Shown piece after piece: positions 35,107 to 45,062 of a stretch of 64,000 nucleotides of DNA. Source of the stretch: Thiobius zoothamnicola (GTDB taxonomy: Bacteria; Pseudomonadota; Gammaproteobacteria; Chromatiales; Chromatiaceae); the NCBI GenBank assembly GCA_963678215.1, contig OY782758.1, forward strand, positions 558,001 through 622,000. Direction: 5' to 3'. A program made the translations under genes and the position numbers. Below the pieces are notes generated by a model. The model was given only the letters and a program-made list of their open reading frames with translations. It had not been told where the DNA came from and searched no databases. Each line of letters begins with the position of its first letter. Position 1 is the stretch's first letter.

Positions 35107-36091
35107 GACGCAACACACAGCTCAATCAATCCAGCAATTGGCACGCGGCTTTATTCAAAGCCGCATCCTGATTACTGCCGCAGAACTGGATATTTTCACC
35201 TTGCTTAGTAAAGAGCCTTTAACCCTTGAAGCCGCCGCCAGAACCAGTCAGTTGGACCTTCGAGGTCTGCGAATCTTGCTGGATGCTCTTACTGCATTGG
35301 GTTTTCTTGACAAACAGAATGAACATTACCAAACCCAATCAGAAATAACCCATTTACTCTCAGTTGAATCCGATACCACCATTCTGCCAATGGTGTTACA
35401 CGCCGCCAACCAGTGGAAACTTTGGTCACATTTGACGGATCGCGTATGTGGCGAGAGTAATACCGATATTCAATACGATGATAGCGATGAAATCGCGCAA
35501 ACACTCGTCAAGGCAATGCATACGGTTAATGCGTCCAAAGCACCGGCCATCATTCAGCAAATCCAACCGGATAACGCAAGCAGACTATTGGATATCGGCG
35601 GTGGAGCTGGCACTTACACCCAAGCATTTTTACAAGCAGATCCCAAGATGCGCGCCACCCTGTTTGATTTGCCGACTGTCACCCCCATTGCTGAAGAACA
35701 ACTTCGATCAGCCAATTTAAGTCATCGAGTCAATTTTATTACCGGCGACTACCTTAAAGATCAGCTTCCGCAAGACTATGATCTCGCCTTGCTGTCAGCT
35801 ATCACCCATCAACACAGCCCCGAAGAAAACGGCATGCTTTACCGCAATGTCTATCAAGCTTTGGTTTCCGGCGGACGAATCATTATTCGTGGTTTTGTCA
35901 TGGGTGCCGATAAATCCAATCCTTTAAATGGTGCACTATTCGCTGTCAATATGCTGGCTGGCACTCCAGGCGGACGAACCTACAGTTATACTGAAACACG
36001 TGCCGGGTTGTTAGATGCAGGTTTCACTAACGTACGTCTATTATCTAAAACCGATGACTTATTTTCGCTGATAGATGCCGTTAAACCCTAA
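35099..36091 (+). CDS. O-methyltransferase (acetylserotonin/hydroxyindole type)
   Basis: A 330-residue two-domain enzyme. The N-terminal part is a winged-helix dimerisation domain (ITAAELDIFTLL, TSQLDLRGLRILLDAL). The C-terminal part is a SAM domain with LLDIGGGAGTYTQAFL (about residue 162), TLFDLPTV, RVNFITGDYLKD, and the late GGRTYSYTETRAGLLDAGF. Such enzymes methylate hydroxyl, amine or carbon positions of secondary metabolites. Its ATG lies within the end of the second synthetase gene, so it is translationally coupled and probably tailors the peptide. The usual catalytic His is not obvious. Confidence 0.87.
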   Translation: MSRTQHTAQSIQQLARGFIQSRILITAAELDIFTLLSKEPLTLEAAARTSQLDLRGLRILLDALTALGFLDKQNEHYQTQSEITHLLSVESDTTILPMVLHAANQWKLWSHLTDRVCGESNTDIQYDDSDEIAQTLVKAMHTVNASKAPAIIQQIQPDNASRLLDIGGGAGTYTQAFLQADPKMRATLFDLPTVTPIAEEQLRSANLSHRVNFITGDYLKDQLPQDYDLALLSAITHQHSPEENGMLYRNVYQALVSGGRIIIRGFVMGADKSNPLNGALFAVNMLAGTPGGRTYSYTETRAGLLDAGFTNVRLLSKTDDLFSLIDAVKP

Positions 36092-36220
36092 TCACGGCCC
36101 GCACGAGGACTTATGCTGGAACAACCCTGGCTGATAAAACCGTCCATTCAATTCCGAATGAGACGGAAAAAATCTATGCCGAACTTAAAGCTCATGGAAT
36201 CTCGATAGAAGGAATTATTC

Positions 36221-38116
36221 ATGGTACTCAGTGCGTTAACGATTGCGACCACCACAGGGACAAGCGGTCTACTCGCATCAAACAGCATTATCCAGCGTAC
36301 AGCCAACCGGTATGCGGAATGTCGGCTAAAAGCCACTCGACAATTACGCAAGAAACAACGTAAGGCATTGTCTGCAGTCGTCGATTCACGTCCATCCGCC
36401 ATTCATCGCACCTTATCCGGTTTGATGCTGGAGCAAAAATATATCCGTCAGTATTGGCGGCCTTATTGGTGGCGCGGCGTTCTGATCATTGGTTGTCTGG
36501 CGTCCTATCAAGCGAGCCAAATGATGATCGCTTATTTAGTGAAAGTGGTGATTGATGGCGCAACCGGAATCAGCACGCTAAGTCTGTTGCCCTTGTTGGG
36601 CACCTCCTTAATCATTGCCTATCCAGTCGGTTTATGGATGAGCGTCAAGGCGGAGCAATTGATCGCCCGGGTGCAAAGCGGCATCTCCGCCCAAGTTCGG
36701 ATGGATCTCTTCGATAAACTACAAACGCTTTCATCGGATTTCATGCAAAAAATGAGACCTGGCGATATCGCCGCCCGTTTCATTAACGATGTTGACGAAT
36801 TTGTCGAGGCGATCAGCTACAATTTCATTTACGCCGTTTTCCGTCTGTTCGCCATGATGCTGGTTTGCGCTCAATTATGGTTCATTGAATGGCATCTGAC
36901 TGTTTTAGTGCTAGGCGTTTTGCCGATAGCCATCATGCTGTACAACCACTTCAGACCCAAAGCGGTCGAAGCGGTTTATCGCTTCCACGAAGCAGAAGGC
37001 GATGTTAACCATCAAGTACAGGAAAACCTTCGCATACAAAGCATGATTAAAAGTTTTGACGCAGAAGCCACTTTCAGCCGTCAATTCAACACAAAGCTCG
37101 ATACTTTGACGAATCGTCAATATGACGCCTTGTGGAATAAATCACGACTCAGAGTGACCGGTGCCCAATCCTTGTTTTTAGGGGAAGCCATGGTCATCGC
37201 CAGTGGTACGCTGATGGTTTTACACCAAGCGATGACCCCGGGTTCCTTAGTGGCCTTTTTGGCATTATGGTCTATCGGCAAAAGCAATTTTTCCGGGGCA
37301 GCACAATACGACATCCCGGATATGTTGTCAGCCGTTGGGGCAGGACAACGACTTGATGACATTCTGTCACAACCCGCCAGTTTGCAAGACGCACCTGCCG
37401 CTTACCCACTACCGTCTTTCCGCACCGCCATCCGTTTTGAACGCGTCAGTTTCAATTACCATAACCGACAAGCCAGTCTTGATGAGGCCAACCTCACCAT
37501 CCGGGCTGGAGAACACATCGCCATTATTGGCGCGAATGGCGCCGGGAAAAGCACCCTGCTGAATTTGCTGATGCGGTTCTACGATCCCTCGGCAGGCCAA
37601 ATCACCTTTGACGGACACGATATTCGCCATGTGACGCGAAGCTCTTTACACCGTCAAATGAGCATCGTCTTTCAGGACCCTATGCTGTTTGATGGCACAC
37701 TGGCCGACAATATCGCCATTAGCCGCCCTGACGCCACCCAAGAGGAAATCATGCGAGCGGCGCAACAAGCGCAGATTCATGACTTTATTACCGACTTGCC
37801 CGCAGGTTATGGCACCTGGGTCGGTGATGCCGGAAAGGCATTGTCAGGCGGACAAAGGCAAAAGGTCGCGATCGCCCGCGCACTACTCCGTAACCCGGCT
37901 ATTCTGATTCTTGACGAAATCACCAATGGCCTGGATGCATCATCCCAAGCCGGGTTAATGCAGACAATTCGCCATGTCGTCAATGACCGCACCGTGATCA
38001 CCATCACTCACCACGCCGCCCAGGCGGACTGTGCTGACCGTATTTTACTGTTGCAAGGAGGGCGGCTAGTGGAGTCGCCCAAGCAAGACGCCCAGCGATC
38101 ACTGATCGCTGGATAA
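36221..38116 (+). CDS. ABC-type exporter (membrane plus ATPase domains)
   Basis: A 631-residue half-transporter. After an unusual basic N-terminal stretch of about 65 residues come six membrane helices (from VLIIGCLASYQASQMMIAYL). The nucleotide-binding domain has Walker A IGANGAGKSTLL (about 436), the signature LSGGQRQKVAIARALL, Walker B AILILDEITNG and the switch His in ITITHHAA. It is probably the export pump for the peptide product. GAAGGA lies 7 bp before the ATG at 36221; a later ATG at 36425 (MLEQKYIRQYW) would match the family length better, so the true start is uncertain. Confidence 0.9.
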   Translation: MVLSALTIATTTGTSGLLASNSIIQRTANRYAECRLKATRQLRKKQRKALSAVVDSRPSAIHRTLSGLMLEQKYIRQYWRPYWWRGVLIIGCLASYQASQMMIAYLVKVVIDGATGISTLSLLPLLGTSLIIAYPVGLWMSVKAEQLIARVQSGISAQVRMDLFDKLQTLSSDFMQKMRPGDIAARFINDVDEFVEAISYNFIYAVFRLFAMMLVCAQLWFIEWHLTVLVLGVLPIAIMLYNHFRPKAVEAVYRFHEAEGDVNHQVQENLRIQSMIKSFDAEATFSRQFNTKLDTLTNRQYDALWNKSRLRVTGAQSLFLGEAMVIASGTLMVLHQAMTPGSLVAFLALWSIGKSNFSGAAQYDIPDMLSAVGAGQRLDDILSQPASLQDAPAAYPLPSFRTAIRFERVSFNYHNRQASLDEANLTIRAGEHIAIIGANGAGKSTLLNLLMRFYDPSAGQITFDGHDIRHVTRSSLHRQMSIVFQDPMLFDGTLADNIAISRPDATQEEIMRAAQQAQIHDFITDLPAGYGTWVGDAGKALSGGQRQKVAIARALLRNPAILILDEITNGLDASSQAGLMQTIRHVVNDRTVITITHHAAQADCADRILLLQGGRLVESPKQDAQRSLIAG

Positions 38117-38138
38117 ACGCAAAATCAGGAGATGAAAA

Positions 38139-38867
38139 ATGACGATCAACCATACTGCCTTAAACCTGCCTGACGAAGATTACGAAACCATCAAAGCTAA
38201 TTTTGAGGCGCTATACCACAACCATCCGGAAATATATGATGTATTCGCAACCCAGCAGATCACCCAATCCAAATTGTTGGATCAAATCGAACAAACGCTG
38301 AAAGATAATGGCATTGAATCCGGTGATTTTCTTGATATTGGTTGCGGCACAGGGGCAATGATCGCGCATTTGGCTCCCCGCCTGCCGAAGATCAACTTTA
38401 TTGGCATCGATCCAGCGCGCAATAGTCTGGAGTTGGCTAAACAAAAATGCGCCGGATACGCCAACACCACATTTCGCTCGGGCACGATTGAGCAGTTGGA
38501 GCGCACAGAAAATGCTTTTGACGTGGTTTTCTCATCCTGGGGACATATTCATTGGAATGAAAAAGGCGGCATCATGGAATATGTCGCCAAGCCGGATGGC
38601 TTGGCCATGTTGGTCAACAACTGGGGGGAGGAGGATGATTTCTCCAAATTATGGCCGGACTCTGCCTTAACCATCCATAAAACCCGCCGGGAAATCTTGC
38701 AAAAAAACCATTACCAGGTTAGCAAAGTGGTTTCTGAAGTGGATTTGGAGGATGAGAACCTGTTTGATGCCATGTCACGTTTGTTTGGTCAGCGGCAGAT
38801 GCATGAGCACAGAACATCACCTTTTCAGATCGGCATTGTGCTCGCCTGGAAAAAGATCACTGTCTAA
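38139..38867 (+). CDS. Class I SAM-dependent methyltransferase
   Basis: A 242-residue methyltransferase with motif I FLDIGCGTGAMIAHL (about residues 64-78), the acidic loop IGIDPARNSLELAK and VVFSSWGHIHWNEKGG. It follows the exporter by 22 bp with an AGGAGA ribosome site and is the last gene of the rightward arm. The broad family includes N-, O- and C-methylating enzymes of peptide tailoring; the target is unknown. A hairpin follows within 20 bp, marking the end of the cluster. Confidence 0.85.
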   Translation: MTINHTALNLPDEDYETIKANFEALYHNHPEIYDVFATQQITQSKLLDQIEQTLKDNGIESGDFLDIGCGTGAMIAHLAPRLPKINFIGIDPARNSLELAKQKCAGYANTTFRSGTIEQLERTENAFDVVFSSWGHIHWNEKGGIMEYVAKPDGLAMLVNNWGEEDDFSKLWPDSALTIHKTRREILQKNHYQVSKVVSEVDLEDENLFDAMSRLFGQRQMHEHRTSPFQIGIVLAWKKITV

Positions 38868-38884
38868 AACATAACACCGACAAA

Positions 38885-38910
38885 GCCTGATCCTGGATGT
38901 TGGATCAGGC
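38885..38910. terminator. Hairpin between convergent genes at the cluster end
   Basis: A perfect 9 bp stem (GCCTGATCC/GGATCAGGC) with an 8-nt loop lies between the convergent methyltransferase and antiporter genes. The flanking T tract is poor on either strand, so it may be a weak bidirectional terminator. Confidence 0.5.
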
Positions 38911-38948
38911 ACCGGTTCAAGTCAGATGGATTCTGATTAAACCAATAC

Positions 38949-40913
38949 TCAACCTTTCAGCAAACGCCATTCGGCTCGCGCCAAATGCTCATGATCTCCC
39001 CGTAAAATCAGCGCATCACCCACCTGTAAAATCGTATCAGGCTCCGGGTGTTCGCCGCGCACATCATCACGTTTCAGTGCTTCGACGGAGACGTTAAGCT
39101 GCTCAAGCCGCAATGACTGAATCGATTGGCCGAGGCAGTTTGCCCGTTCCTCCAATACAATGGTATGCAGGCTGGTTTGGTCAATCGGTTGCTCCATTTC
39201 AATGTCATCGCCCTGGAAAACGCCGCGTAAATCAGCATAACGTCGCTCACGCGAGCGCGTGATCAAGGTATCAATTTCGTCGGCATCAACGCCAAGCAAT
39301 TCCAACGTGCGGCTGGCGATAATCAGACTGGATTCCAACGATTCCGGAACAACAGTGGAAGCGCCCAACCTTTTCAATAATTCCATACGGTGATCATTGC
39401 GCGTGCGCACAATAATCGGCAGGTCTTTATTCAATCGGCGTGCGACTTGCAAAATACGTTCCGCCAGATTTTCATCATGAAAAGTGATGACCAGTGCGGC
39501 GGCATTTTTAATGCCAGCGACATTCAGGATTTGCGGATGCGAGGCATCGCCATAATGCACAGGCTCACCCGCATCAAAAGCATCACGAATTAATTTAGCG
39601 TCAATATCCAACGCCAGATAATCCATACCTTCCTGACGCACGAAATGCGCCAGATTCTGTCCGACCCGACCAAACCCGGCGATAATCACATGTTGGTGAT
39701 GAGGCTTGGCGTGATCCAGCATCATTTTTTGTTGCGCTTCGGCCTGATTTGAATCACCCAACAACTTTTGCGCCAACACATGATTGTAACGAATCAATAA
39801 AGGCGCAATCGCCATGCTTAACACAATGGCGGTCAGTAAGGGCTGTACCTGCACCGTATCGACCAGACCATGCGTCAAAGCCAGGGCCAATAAGGCGAAC
39901 CCAAATTCCCCACCCTGCCCTAATACGATACCGGTGCGCAATGAAATGAGCCGGTCGCGTTGCGCCAACCAGGTCAGCACAACAATCAATCCACCTTTGC
40001 CGATCACAACACCCAAAGTCAGCAACAAGGCCAAATGCCCCGTCTCCAGCAAGGCCTCTGGATTTAACTGAGCGCCGACGGTGATGAAAAACAACCCCAA
40101 CAGCACATCCCGAAACGGACGTATCTCAGTTTCAATTTGATGGCGGTATTCCGTTTCCGCCAGCATGACCCCGGCTAAAAAAGCACCCAACGCCAATGAC
40201 AAGCCCATTTGTTGCGTCAACCAAGCCGCCGCCAACGCCAGCAACAGTATCGTCAAGGTGAACAATTCAATCGAATAGCGGGCGGTTATCCAACCTAATA
40301 CCGGACGCAACAGCCAACGCCCAATGCCGAACATCAACAAAAAAGCCAGAACCGCTTTAGCCAGTGCCAACAGCATGGCGTTGCCCATACTGTCTCCCCC
40401 GCCAGCCAGAATCGGAATAGCCACCAGAAAAGGAACAACAGCCAAATCCTGGAACAACAGAATCCCCAACGCATTACGCCCGTGCGGCGCATGGATTTCC
40501 AGTTGATCCTGCAATTGCTTCACCACAATTGCGGTGGAGGACAAGGATAAAGCCCCGCCGACCGCCACGGCGGATGTCCAGTGCATGCCAGCCAGCATCG
40601 CCAGCGTGATGGTTGACAGGGTGGATAATGTCACCTGCAAACCACCCAGCCCCAATAAGACGCGTCGCATCGCCAATAAATGGGGCACCGAAACTTCCAG
40701 CCCGATCATGAATAACAGAAAAACCACGCCAAGCTCAGCCAGTAATTCGACCGAATGCCCTTCCGGTATCCACCCCAAGGTATGTTCGCCAAACAAGATG
40801 CCGACCAACAAATAGCCCAGAATAGGCGGTAAATGCAATCGCTTGACAATCGCGATGGTGACTACCGCCAACAAAAGCAAGGTGATGACACTGTTCAGTA
40901 TTGCGTGATCCAT
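38949..40913 (-). CDS. CPA2 cation:proton antiporter with RCK domains (Kef/YbaL type)
   Basis: A 654-residue membrane protein. About twelve helices form a Na/H-exchanger domain (GYLLVGILFGEHTLGW, LSLSSTAIVVKQL, ALGAFLAGVMLAET). A cytosolic TrkA-N nucleotide-binding domain follows (IIAGFGRVGQNLAHFV, about residue 410), then a TrkA-C domain at the end (LQVGDALILRGDHEHL). It exports K+ (or Na+) in exchange for protons. The combined length and domains fit YbaL/KefB relatives; no KefF/KefG partner is nearby. It diverges from the SLC13-type gene. Confidence 0.92.
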   Translation of the reverse strand: MDHAILNSVITLLLLAVVTIAIVKRLHLPPILGYLLVGILFGEHTLGWIPEGHSVELLAELGVVFLLFMIGLEVSVPHLLAMRRVLLGLGGLQVTLSTLSTITLAMLAGMHWTSAVAVGGALSLSSTAIVVKQLQDQLEIHAPHGRNALGILLFQDLAVVPFLVAIPILAGGGDSMGNAMLLALAKAVLAFLLMFGIGRWLLRPVLGWITARYSIELFTLTILLLALAAAWLTQQMGLSLALGAFLAGVMLAETEYRHQIETEIRPFRDVLLGLFFITVGAQLNPEALLETGHLALLLTLGVVIGKGGLIVVLTWLAQRDRLISLRTGIVLGQGGEFGFALLALALTHGLVDTVQVQPLLTAIVLSMAIAPLLIRYNHVLAQKLLGDSNQAEAQQKMMLDHAKPHHQHVIIAGFGRVGQNLAHFVRQEGMDYLALDIDAKLIRDAFDAGEPVHYGDASHPQILNVAGIKNAAALVITFHDENLAERILQVARRLNKDLPIIVRTRNDHRMELLKRLGASTVVPESLESSLIIASRTLELLGVDADEIDTLITRSRERRYADLRGVFQGDDIEMEQPIDQTSLHTIVLEERANCLGQSIQSLRLEQLNVSVEALKRDDVRGEHPEPDTILQVGDALILRGDHEHLARAEWRLLKG

Positions 40914-41029
40914 GGAAGCCCTGACACTGGTTGAGAAACGAAAACCATACCGGAAAATCCTCCCGGAGTTTTCAAATTCAGACCATCTTTTTCAATGGAC
41001 TGTTTGGCAGTTTTTTTGCATTGGAGTGG

Positions 41030-41055
41030 TTAATTATTAGATAATGAATAACTAA
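41030..41055. promoter_or_regulatory. AT-rich dyad in the antiporter/permease promoter region
   Basis: TTAATTATT and AATAACTAA form an imperfect inverted repeat (8 of 9 pairs) around AGATAATG, about 50 bp before the permease start, in the 189 bp divergent spacer. It could be an operator; no regulator is identified. The rest of the spacer shows only promoter-like AT-rich sequence. Confidence 0.35.
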
Positions 41056-41102
41056 TTTAACAGTATTGTCACAGTCACCATTTAAATAAGGAACCGTCTG
41101 CC

Positions 41103-43085
41103 ATGAATCTGCCTGCCAGTAGCGAGGCCAATCCGCCACCTTCCAATCCCATGAAAAAACAACTCATTGCCGGCATCATTTTCGCGGTCATCGCGGTATT
41201 CGTCGCTCAAATGGTACCTTCCATTGAAATCGCCTGGGTCAGCGCAATCCTGTTATTAACCATTTATTTATTCGCGTTTGAAGTTGTCGGCGTGGATGTC
41301 GCCGCCATCACCATCATGGTGTTGCTCGGTTTAAGCTCTTTATTCGCGCCCTACATGGGCTTGGCGGAAGGTTTGGTGGATACCGGGAAATTATTCGATG
41401 GATTTGCCTCCAATGCCGTGATTTCCATTATCGCCGTTATGATCATTGGTGCCGGTCTGGATAAAACCGGCATCATGAGCAAAGTCGCCACCTTTATCCT
41501 TTCCGTTGGCGGAAAAACTGAAGCAAGAATCATACCATTCATATCCACCTCAGTCGGCATTATTTCCTCCTTTATGCAGAACGTCGGTGCCGCTGCCCTG
41601 TTCTTACCGGTCGTCTCGCGGATTTCAGCACGCTCCGGTCTGCCCATGTCCCGCCTGCTCATGCCAATGGGCTTTTGCGCCATTCTGGGTGGCACCGTCA
41701 CCATGGTCGGATCCAGTCCGCTGATTTTGTTGAATGACTTGATTCTGACCTCCAATCAGGCGCTTCCCGAATCACAGCAAATGGACACCTGGAGCCTGTT
41801 CTCCGTGACGCCAATCGGCCTGGCATTGGTTGCCACTGGCATTATTTATTTCGTCCTCGCCGGTCGATATGTGTTGCCTGCCAGCCCCTCTGAAAGCAAC
41901 ACCACAGGCTCTGACCCCATGCGTTATTTCCAAGACGTCTATGGCGTGAATTACAGCCTGTCTGAAATCGTCGTGCCAGACGACAGCTCTCTGGTCGGCA
42001 AACAACTGGATGACGTGGAAACCCAATACCGGGTGCGCATCATCGCCAATAAAAGAACCGGCAGCGAAGTCAATGTCGGACCCGGCACGCTCGCCCGCGA
42101 CACCGAAATCGTAGGCGGCATGGTACTCGGCATCGTCGCTGATCCACATGATTTGAGCCAGTTTGTGGAGAAATACGGCTTAAACAAACGCGCTGAATTA
42201 CGCACCTTCTCAGAAGCACTCGCCGCCACCAAAGCCGGGATCGCGGAAGTGGTTATTCCGCCAGGCTCCAAATTAATCGGCAAAAGTGCGCGCGATGTAT
42301 GGATGCGTAAAGTTTACGGTCTGGCGATGGTCGGCCTGCACCGTAATGGCGAAACCATGCGCGAAGGCGACGACATCCGCAATACCCCTTTCCAGGCGGG
42401 TGACACTTTAGTCTGCCACACCCCATGGGATGTACTGGCCCGTATTGAGAAAGATAAAAACTTCGTCGTGGTCACCACAGAATACCCACGCGAAGAATTA
42501 CGTCCGAAAAAAGTCGCCTGGGCCGGGATATTCTTCGGCATCGCCTTATTCATGGTGTTGTTCACCGATGTCCGTTTATCCGTCGCCTTGCTGACGGGTG
42601 CCATGGGTATGGTGTTATCCGGCGTCTTGAAAATTGAAGAAGCCTACGAGGCCGTCAGCTGGAAAACCGTTTTTCTGCTCGCCTCTTTGATACCACTCGG
42701 TCTGGCGGTCGAAACCACCGGCACCGCCAAATGGATCGCTGAAGAAGTGGTTGTTATGGTCGGCGGCGCGGCACCCTGGGTTATTCAAACCGCCATCGCC
42801 GTGCTGGCGACTTTCTTCACTCTGGTGATGTCCAATGTCGGCGCAACCGTGCTGTTAGTCCCGTTGGCGGTCAATATTGCGATTCAGGTAGGTGCGGATC
42901 CAGCCGTTTACGCCTTGACCGTGGCGATTGCGACATCCAACTCCTTCCTGATCCCAACGCACCAGGTGAATGCCTTGATCATGGGGCCGGCAGGCTATCG
43001 CGTGCCTGACTTCATACGCGCTGGCGGCATCATGACAATTCTGTTCCTGATCGTGATGATGGTCATGATGACGTTGATCTTTTGA
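41103..43085 (+). CDS. SLC13/DASS-type permease with two TrkA-C domains
   Basis: A 660-residue transporter. N-terminal helices begin at IAGIIFAVIAVFVAQMV and carry the permease motifs FMQNVGAAALFLPV and GTVTMVGSSPLIL. A cytosolic centre of about 220 residues holds two RCK/TrkA-C-like units (VVPDDSSLVGKQLDDV, VIPPGSKLIGKSARDV). A second helix block follows with VMSNVGATVLLVPLAV. This is the layout of bacterial Na+-coupled sulfate/dicarboxylate-type permeases with regulatory inserts. Sulfate is a plausible substrate given the sulfotransferases nearby, but the family also carries other anions. Confidence 0.87.
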   Translation: MNLPASSEANPPPSNPMKKQLIAGIIFAVIAVFVAQMVPSIEIAWVSAILLLTIYLFAFEVVGVDVAAITIMVLLGLSSLFAPYMGLAEGLVDTGKLFDGFASNAVISIIAVMIIGAGLDKTGIMSKVATFILSVGGKTEARIIPFISTSVGIISSFMQNVGAAALFLPVVSRISARSGLPMSRLLMPMGFCAILGGTVTMVGSSPLILLNDLILTSNQALPESQQMDTWSLFSVTPIGLALVATGIIYFVLAGRYVLPASPSESNTTGSDPMRYFQDVYGVNYSLSEIVVPDDSSLVGKQLDDVETQYRVRIIANKRTGSEVNVGPGTLARDTEIVGGMVLGIVADPHDLSQFVEKYGLNKRAELRTFSEALAATKAGIAEVVIPPGSKLIGKSARDVWMRKVYGLAMVGLHRNGETMREGDDIRNTPFQAGDTLVCHTPWDVLARIEKDKNFVVVTTEYPREELRPKKVAWAGIFFGIALFMVLFTDVRLSVALLTGAMGMVLSGVLKIEEAYEAVSWKTVFLLASLIPLGLAVETTGTAKWIAEEVVVMVGGAAPWVIQTAIAVLATFFTLVMSNVGATVLLVPLAVNIAIQVGADPAVYALTVAIATSNSFLIPTHQVNALIMGPAGYRVPDFIRAGGIMTILFLIVMMVMMTLIF

Positions 43086-43095
43086 TCACTGACAG

Positions 43096-43119
43096 GCGTG
43101 GCGCAGCCTTGCGCCACGC
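43096..43119. terminator. Strong hairpin between convergent permease and ureG
   Basis: A perfect 10 bp GC-rich stem (GCGTGGCGCA/TGCGCCACGC) with a GCCT loop. T tracts are weak on both sides, but its place between convergent stops suggests a shared terminator. Confidence 0.6.
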
Positions 43120-43151
43120 GCTTATCAACACCAGGGAATCAAGCCGTCAAT

Positions 43152-43769
43152 TCACCTTTGACCCAACATGCCCTCACTTTCAATAAACGCCACCACCTGA
43201 TCCAAGCCAATCCCCGCCTTTAAATTGGCCAACACATAAGGGCGATCACCGCGCATACGCTGAGTATCCTCCTCCATCACGGCCAGCGAGGCACCGACCA
43301 GGGGCGCTAAATCAATCTTGTTGATCACCAATAAATCAGAACGGGTGATGCCTGGTCCACCTTTACGCGGAATTTTCTCCCCCGCAGCGACATCAATCAC
43401 ATAAATCATCAAATCCGCCAGTTCCGGGCTGAAAGTGGCAGAAAGGTTATCCCCACCGCTTTCAATAAAAACCACATCCAGATTTGGCAACTTGATCTGT
43501 AGATCAGACACAGCAGCTAAATTCATGGAGGCATCTTCCCGGATAGCGGTATGCGGACAACCGCCGGTTTCAACGCCAATAATGCGCTCTTCCGGCAATG
43601 CCTCCGCACGCATCAATATTTTGGCATCTTCCTGGGTGTAAATATCATTGGTGACCACCGCGATTTCATACCGATCCCGCAAGGCTTTGCATAACAACTC
43701 AAGTAATGCGGTTTTACCCGAACCGACCGGGCCGCCAACACCAACGCGCAATGGGGATTTCTCATCCAT
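43152..43769 (-). CDS. ureG: Urease accessory GTPase UreG
   Basis: A 205-residue SIMIBI GTPase delivering nickel during urease maturation. Visible motifs are the P-loop [14 protein letters not shown] (residues 7-20), the nickel-binding Cys-Pro-His ([11 protein letters not shown]), the [15 protein letters not shown] switch region and the base motif [12 protein letters not shown]. Length is standard. It is the last gene of ureE-ureF-ureG, 2 bp after ureF. Confidence 0.97.
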   Translation of the reverse strand: MDEKSPLRVGVGGPVGSGKTALLELLCKALRDRYEIAVVTNDIYTQEDAKILMRAEALPEERIIGVETGGCPHTAIREDASMNLAAVSDLQIKLPNLDVVFIESGGDNLSATFSPELADLMIYVIDVAAGEKIPRKGGPGITRSDLLVINKIDLAPLVGASLAVMEEDTQRMRGDRPYVLANLKAGIGLDQVVAFIESEGMLGQR

Positions 43770-43771
43770 AT

Positions 43772-44455
43772 TTATGACCTGAATAATCGTGTGTATTGGG
43801 TTTCGTGCAAACTGCTGGCAATCGCCAGCGCCGGAGCAGATGCGCCGATCTCGTCATCCGGCAACACCAACCCGGTCGAAACCACGCTGGGAATATGCTC
43901 CGCCAAGCGCATCTGCACCCGTTGCCCATCCGTCTGCCCAAGCGGAATCAGTTTAATCGCCGCCGCCACTTGATTCTCCAGCCAACTCCAGACATAGCCT
44001 TGCGCCGCATCGGTCAGCGATATCGACCAACTGACGGCAGCCAAGGCGAAAGGCGCTGTCTGCGATTGGATTAACGCGCTACGCCAGGTTTGCGCTTGCT
44101 CAATACCCAGATTCTGCAACAAAGTCGTGATAGCTCGCGCCCGATTGATGTCCTCCTGGCGCAATTCGGCAGTCTCGCGTGAAGCCAGTAAATAGCCCGC
44201 CCAATAATCCAATTGAGCAACATCCTGATTGGCACAAGCCTGATACAAACGCGCAAGTACTGGCATCTCCAATTGCGCCATGCTGTCGAACAACAATCCC
44301 CGTAACCAACTTTGCAAGCTGGCGACATCCTGCGTCCAACCGCATTCAACCGCATATTCCAAACCTTGCGAATAAGTGAAGGCGCCAATTGGTAAAGTCG
44401 GGCTGATCAATTGCATCAACCTGACTTTGGATAATGAATCAGTGCGTATGTCCAT
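43772..44455 (-). CDS. ureF: Urease accessory protein UreF
   Basis: A 227-residue helical protein that, with UreD/UreH and UreG, forms the nickel-loading complex on apo-urease. The core [23 protein letters not shown] is diagnostic (start of mature fold). I start at [16 protein letters not shown] (44455), overlapping the ureE end by 17 bp; a longer frame from 44521 adds 22 residues deep inside ureE. The gene lies between ureE and ureG. Confidence 0.93.
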   Translation of the reverse strand: MDIRTDSLSKVRLMQLISPTLPIGAFTYSQGLEYAVECGWTQDVASLQSWLRGLLFDSMAQLEMPVLARLYQACANQDVAQLDYWAGYLLASRETAELRQEDINRARAITTLLQNLGIEQAQTWRSALIQSQTAPFALAAVSWSISLTDAAQGYVWSWLENQVAAAIKLIPLGQTDGQRVQMRLAEHIPSVVSTGLVLPDDEIGASAPALAIASSLHETQYTRLFRS

Positions 44456-44891
44456 GCGCGTGATCCACGCCATGCTCGCCATAAGCGCCCGGCTCCGGTT
44501 CAAAAGGCAAATGCGCGCCAACCGGCTCCAAACCTAACCCACGCAATAGATTATCCAGAACATGATCATGCTGATAACGCAACTCCCGTTCGAGAATTTG
44601 CAACGGCATATGACGATTGCCGAGATGGTAACAAGCCCGCGCGAGCAAATGCGCATCATCCGATTTCGCCACCGAAACCGCTTCATCCGCAGCAATGATT
44701 TGAATCACCGAGCCTGTTTCAGTCTGGACCAGATCGCCACCCCGCAAAATAGGGCCACGATCCAAAAACAAACCGGCCTCAGTGCCATTATCCAAAGTCA
44801 CACGCAAGCGCGCTTTAATACGCTTCTCAAAAGGCAATGTCAGGGTGGAAACTGGCGTTCCTTGGGCGTTTCTTTGCGTGATGCGCAACAT
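44439..44891 (-). CDS. ureE: Urease nickel metallochaperone UreE
   Basis: A 150-residue two-domain nickel chaperone. It shows LFLDRGPILRGGDLVQTE in the first domain, CYHLGNRHMPLQI with the conserved metal-site His in the second, and a His-rich tail ([12 protein letters not shown]). It is the first gene of the accessory trio. No ureD, ureA, ureB or ureC follows upstream, where the TIR/NLR block begins. Confidence 0.94.
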   Translation of the reverse strand: MLRITQRNAQGTPVSTLTLPFEKRIKARLRVTLDNGTEAGLFLDRGPILRGGDLVQTETGSVIQIIAADEAVSVAKSDDAHLLARACYHLGNRHMPLQILERELRYQHDHVLDNLLRGLGLEPVGAHLPFEPEPGAYGEHGVDHAHGHTH

Positions 44892-45006
44892 GTTTTATCT
44901 GCGTCCGCCAGGAACGGCGGGGAATTAAGATGTAATGGCGCATCCTATCAATAAGTCTTGGATCCGCCAAACACTGACTGATTACCCGGCTATTCTCCCG
45001 AATACT

Positions 45007-45062
45007 TATCTACTGGTTATCTACCTAATAGCATTTACCAACTCCAAATACCTGGTTATCAT
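45007..45062 (+). promoter_or_regulatory. Promoter of the TIR gene with TATCTAC direct repeats
   Basis: Two TATCTAC heptamers (45007-45013, 45018-45024) are separated by 4 bp, an 11 bp helical period. Nine bases later a possible -35 TTTACC (45034-45039) and 17 bp on a -10 TATCAT (45057-45062) precede the TIR start. The same arrangement occurs before the NACHT-WD40 gene. The 7-4-7 direct-repeat layout next to -35 resembles binding sites of OmpR/PhoB-type activators. Confidence 0.55.

Noticed and set aside
36100..36360. An open frame overlapping the exporter start, with a ketoreductase-like stretch (HGISIEGIIHGTQ)
   Set aside because: It has no ATG, GTG or TTG start, the similarity is short, and the rest does not follow a ketoreductase; probably chance.
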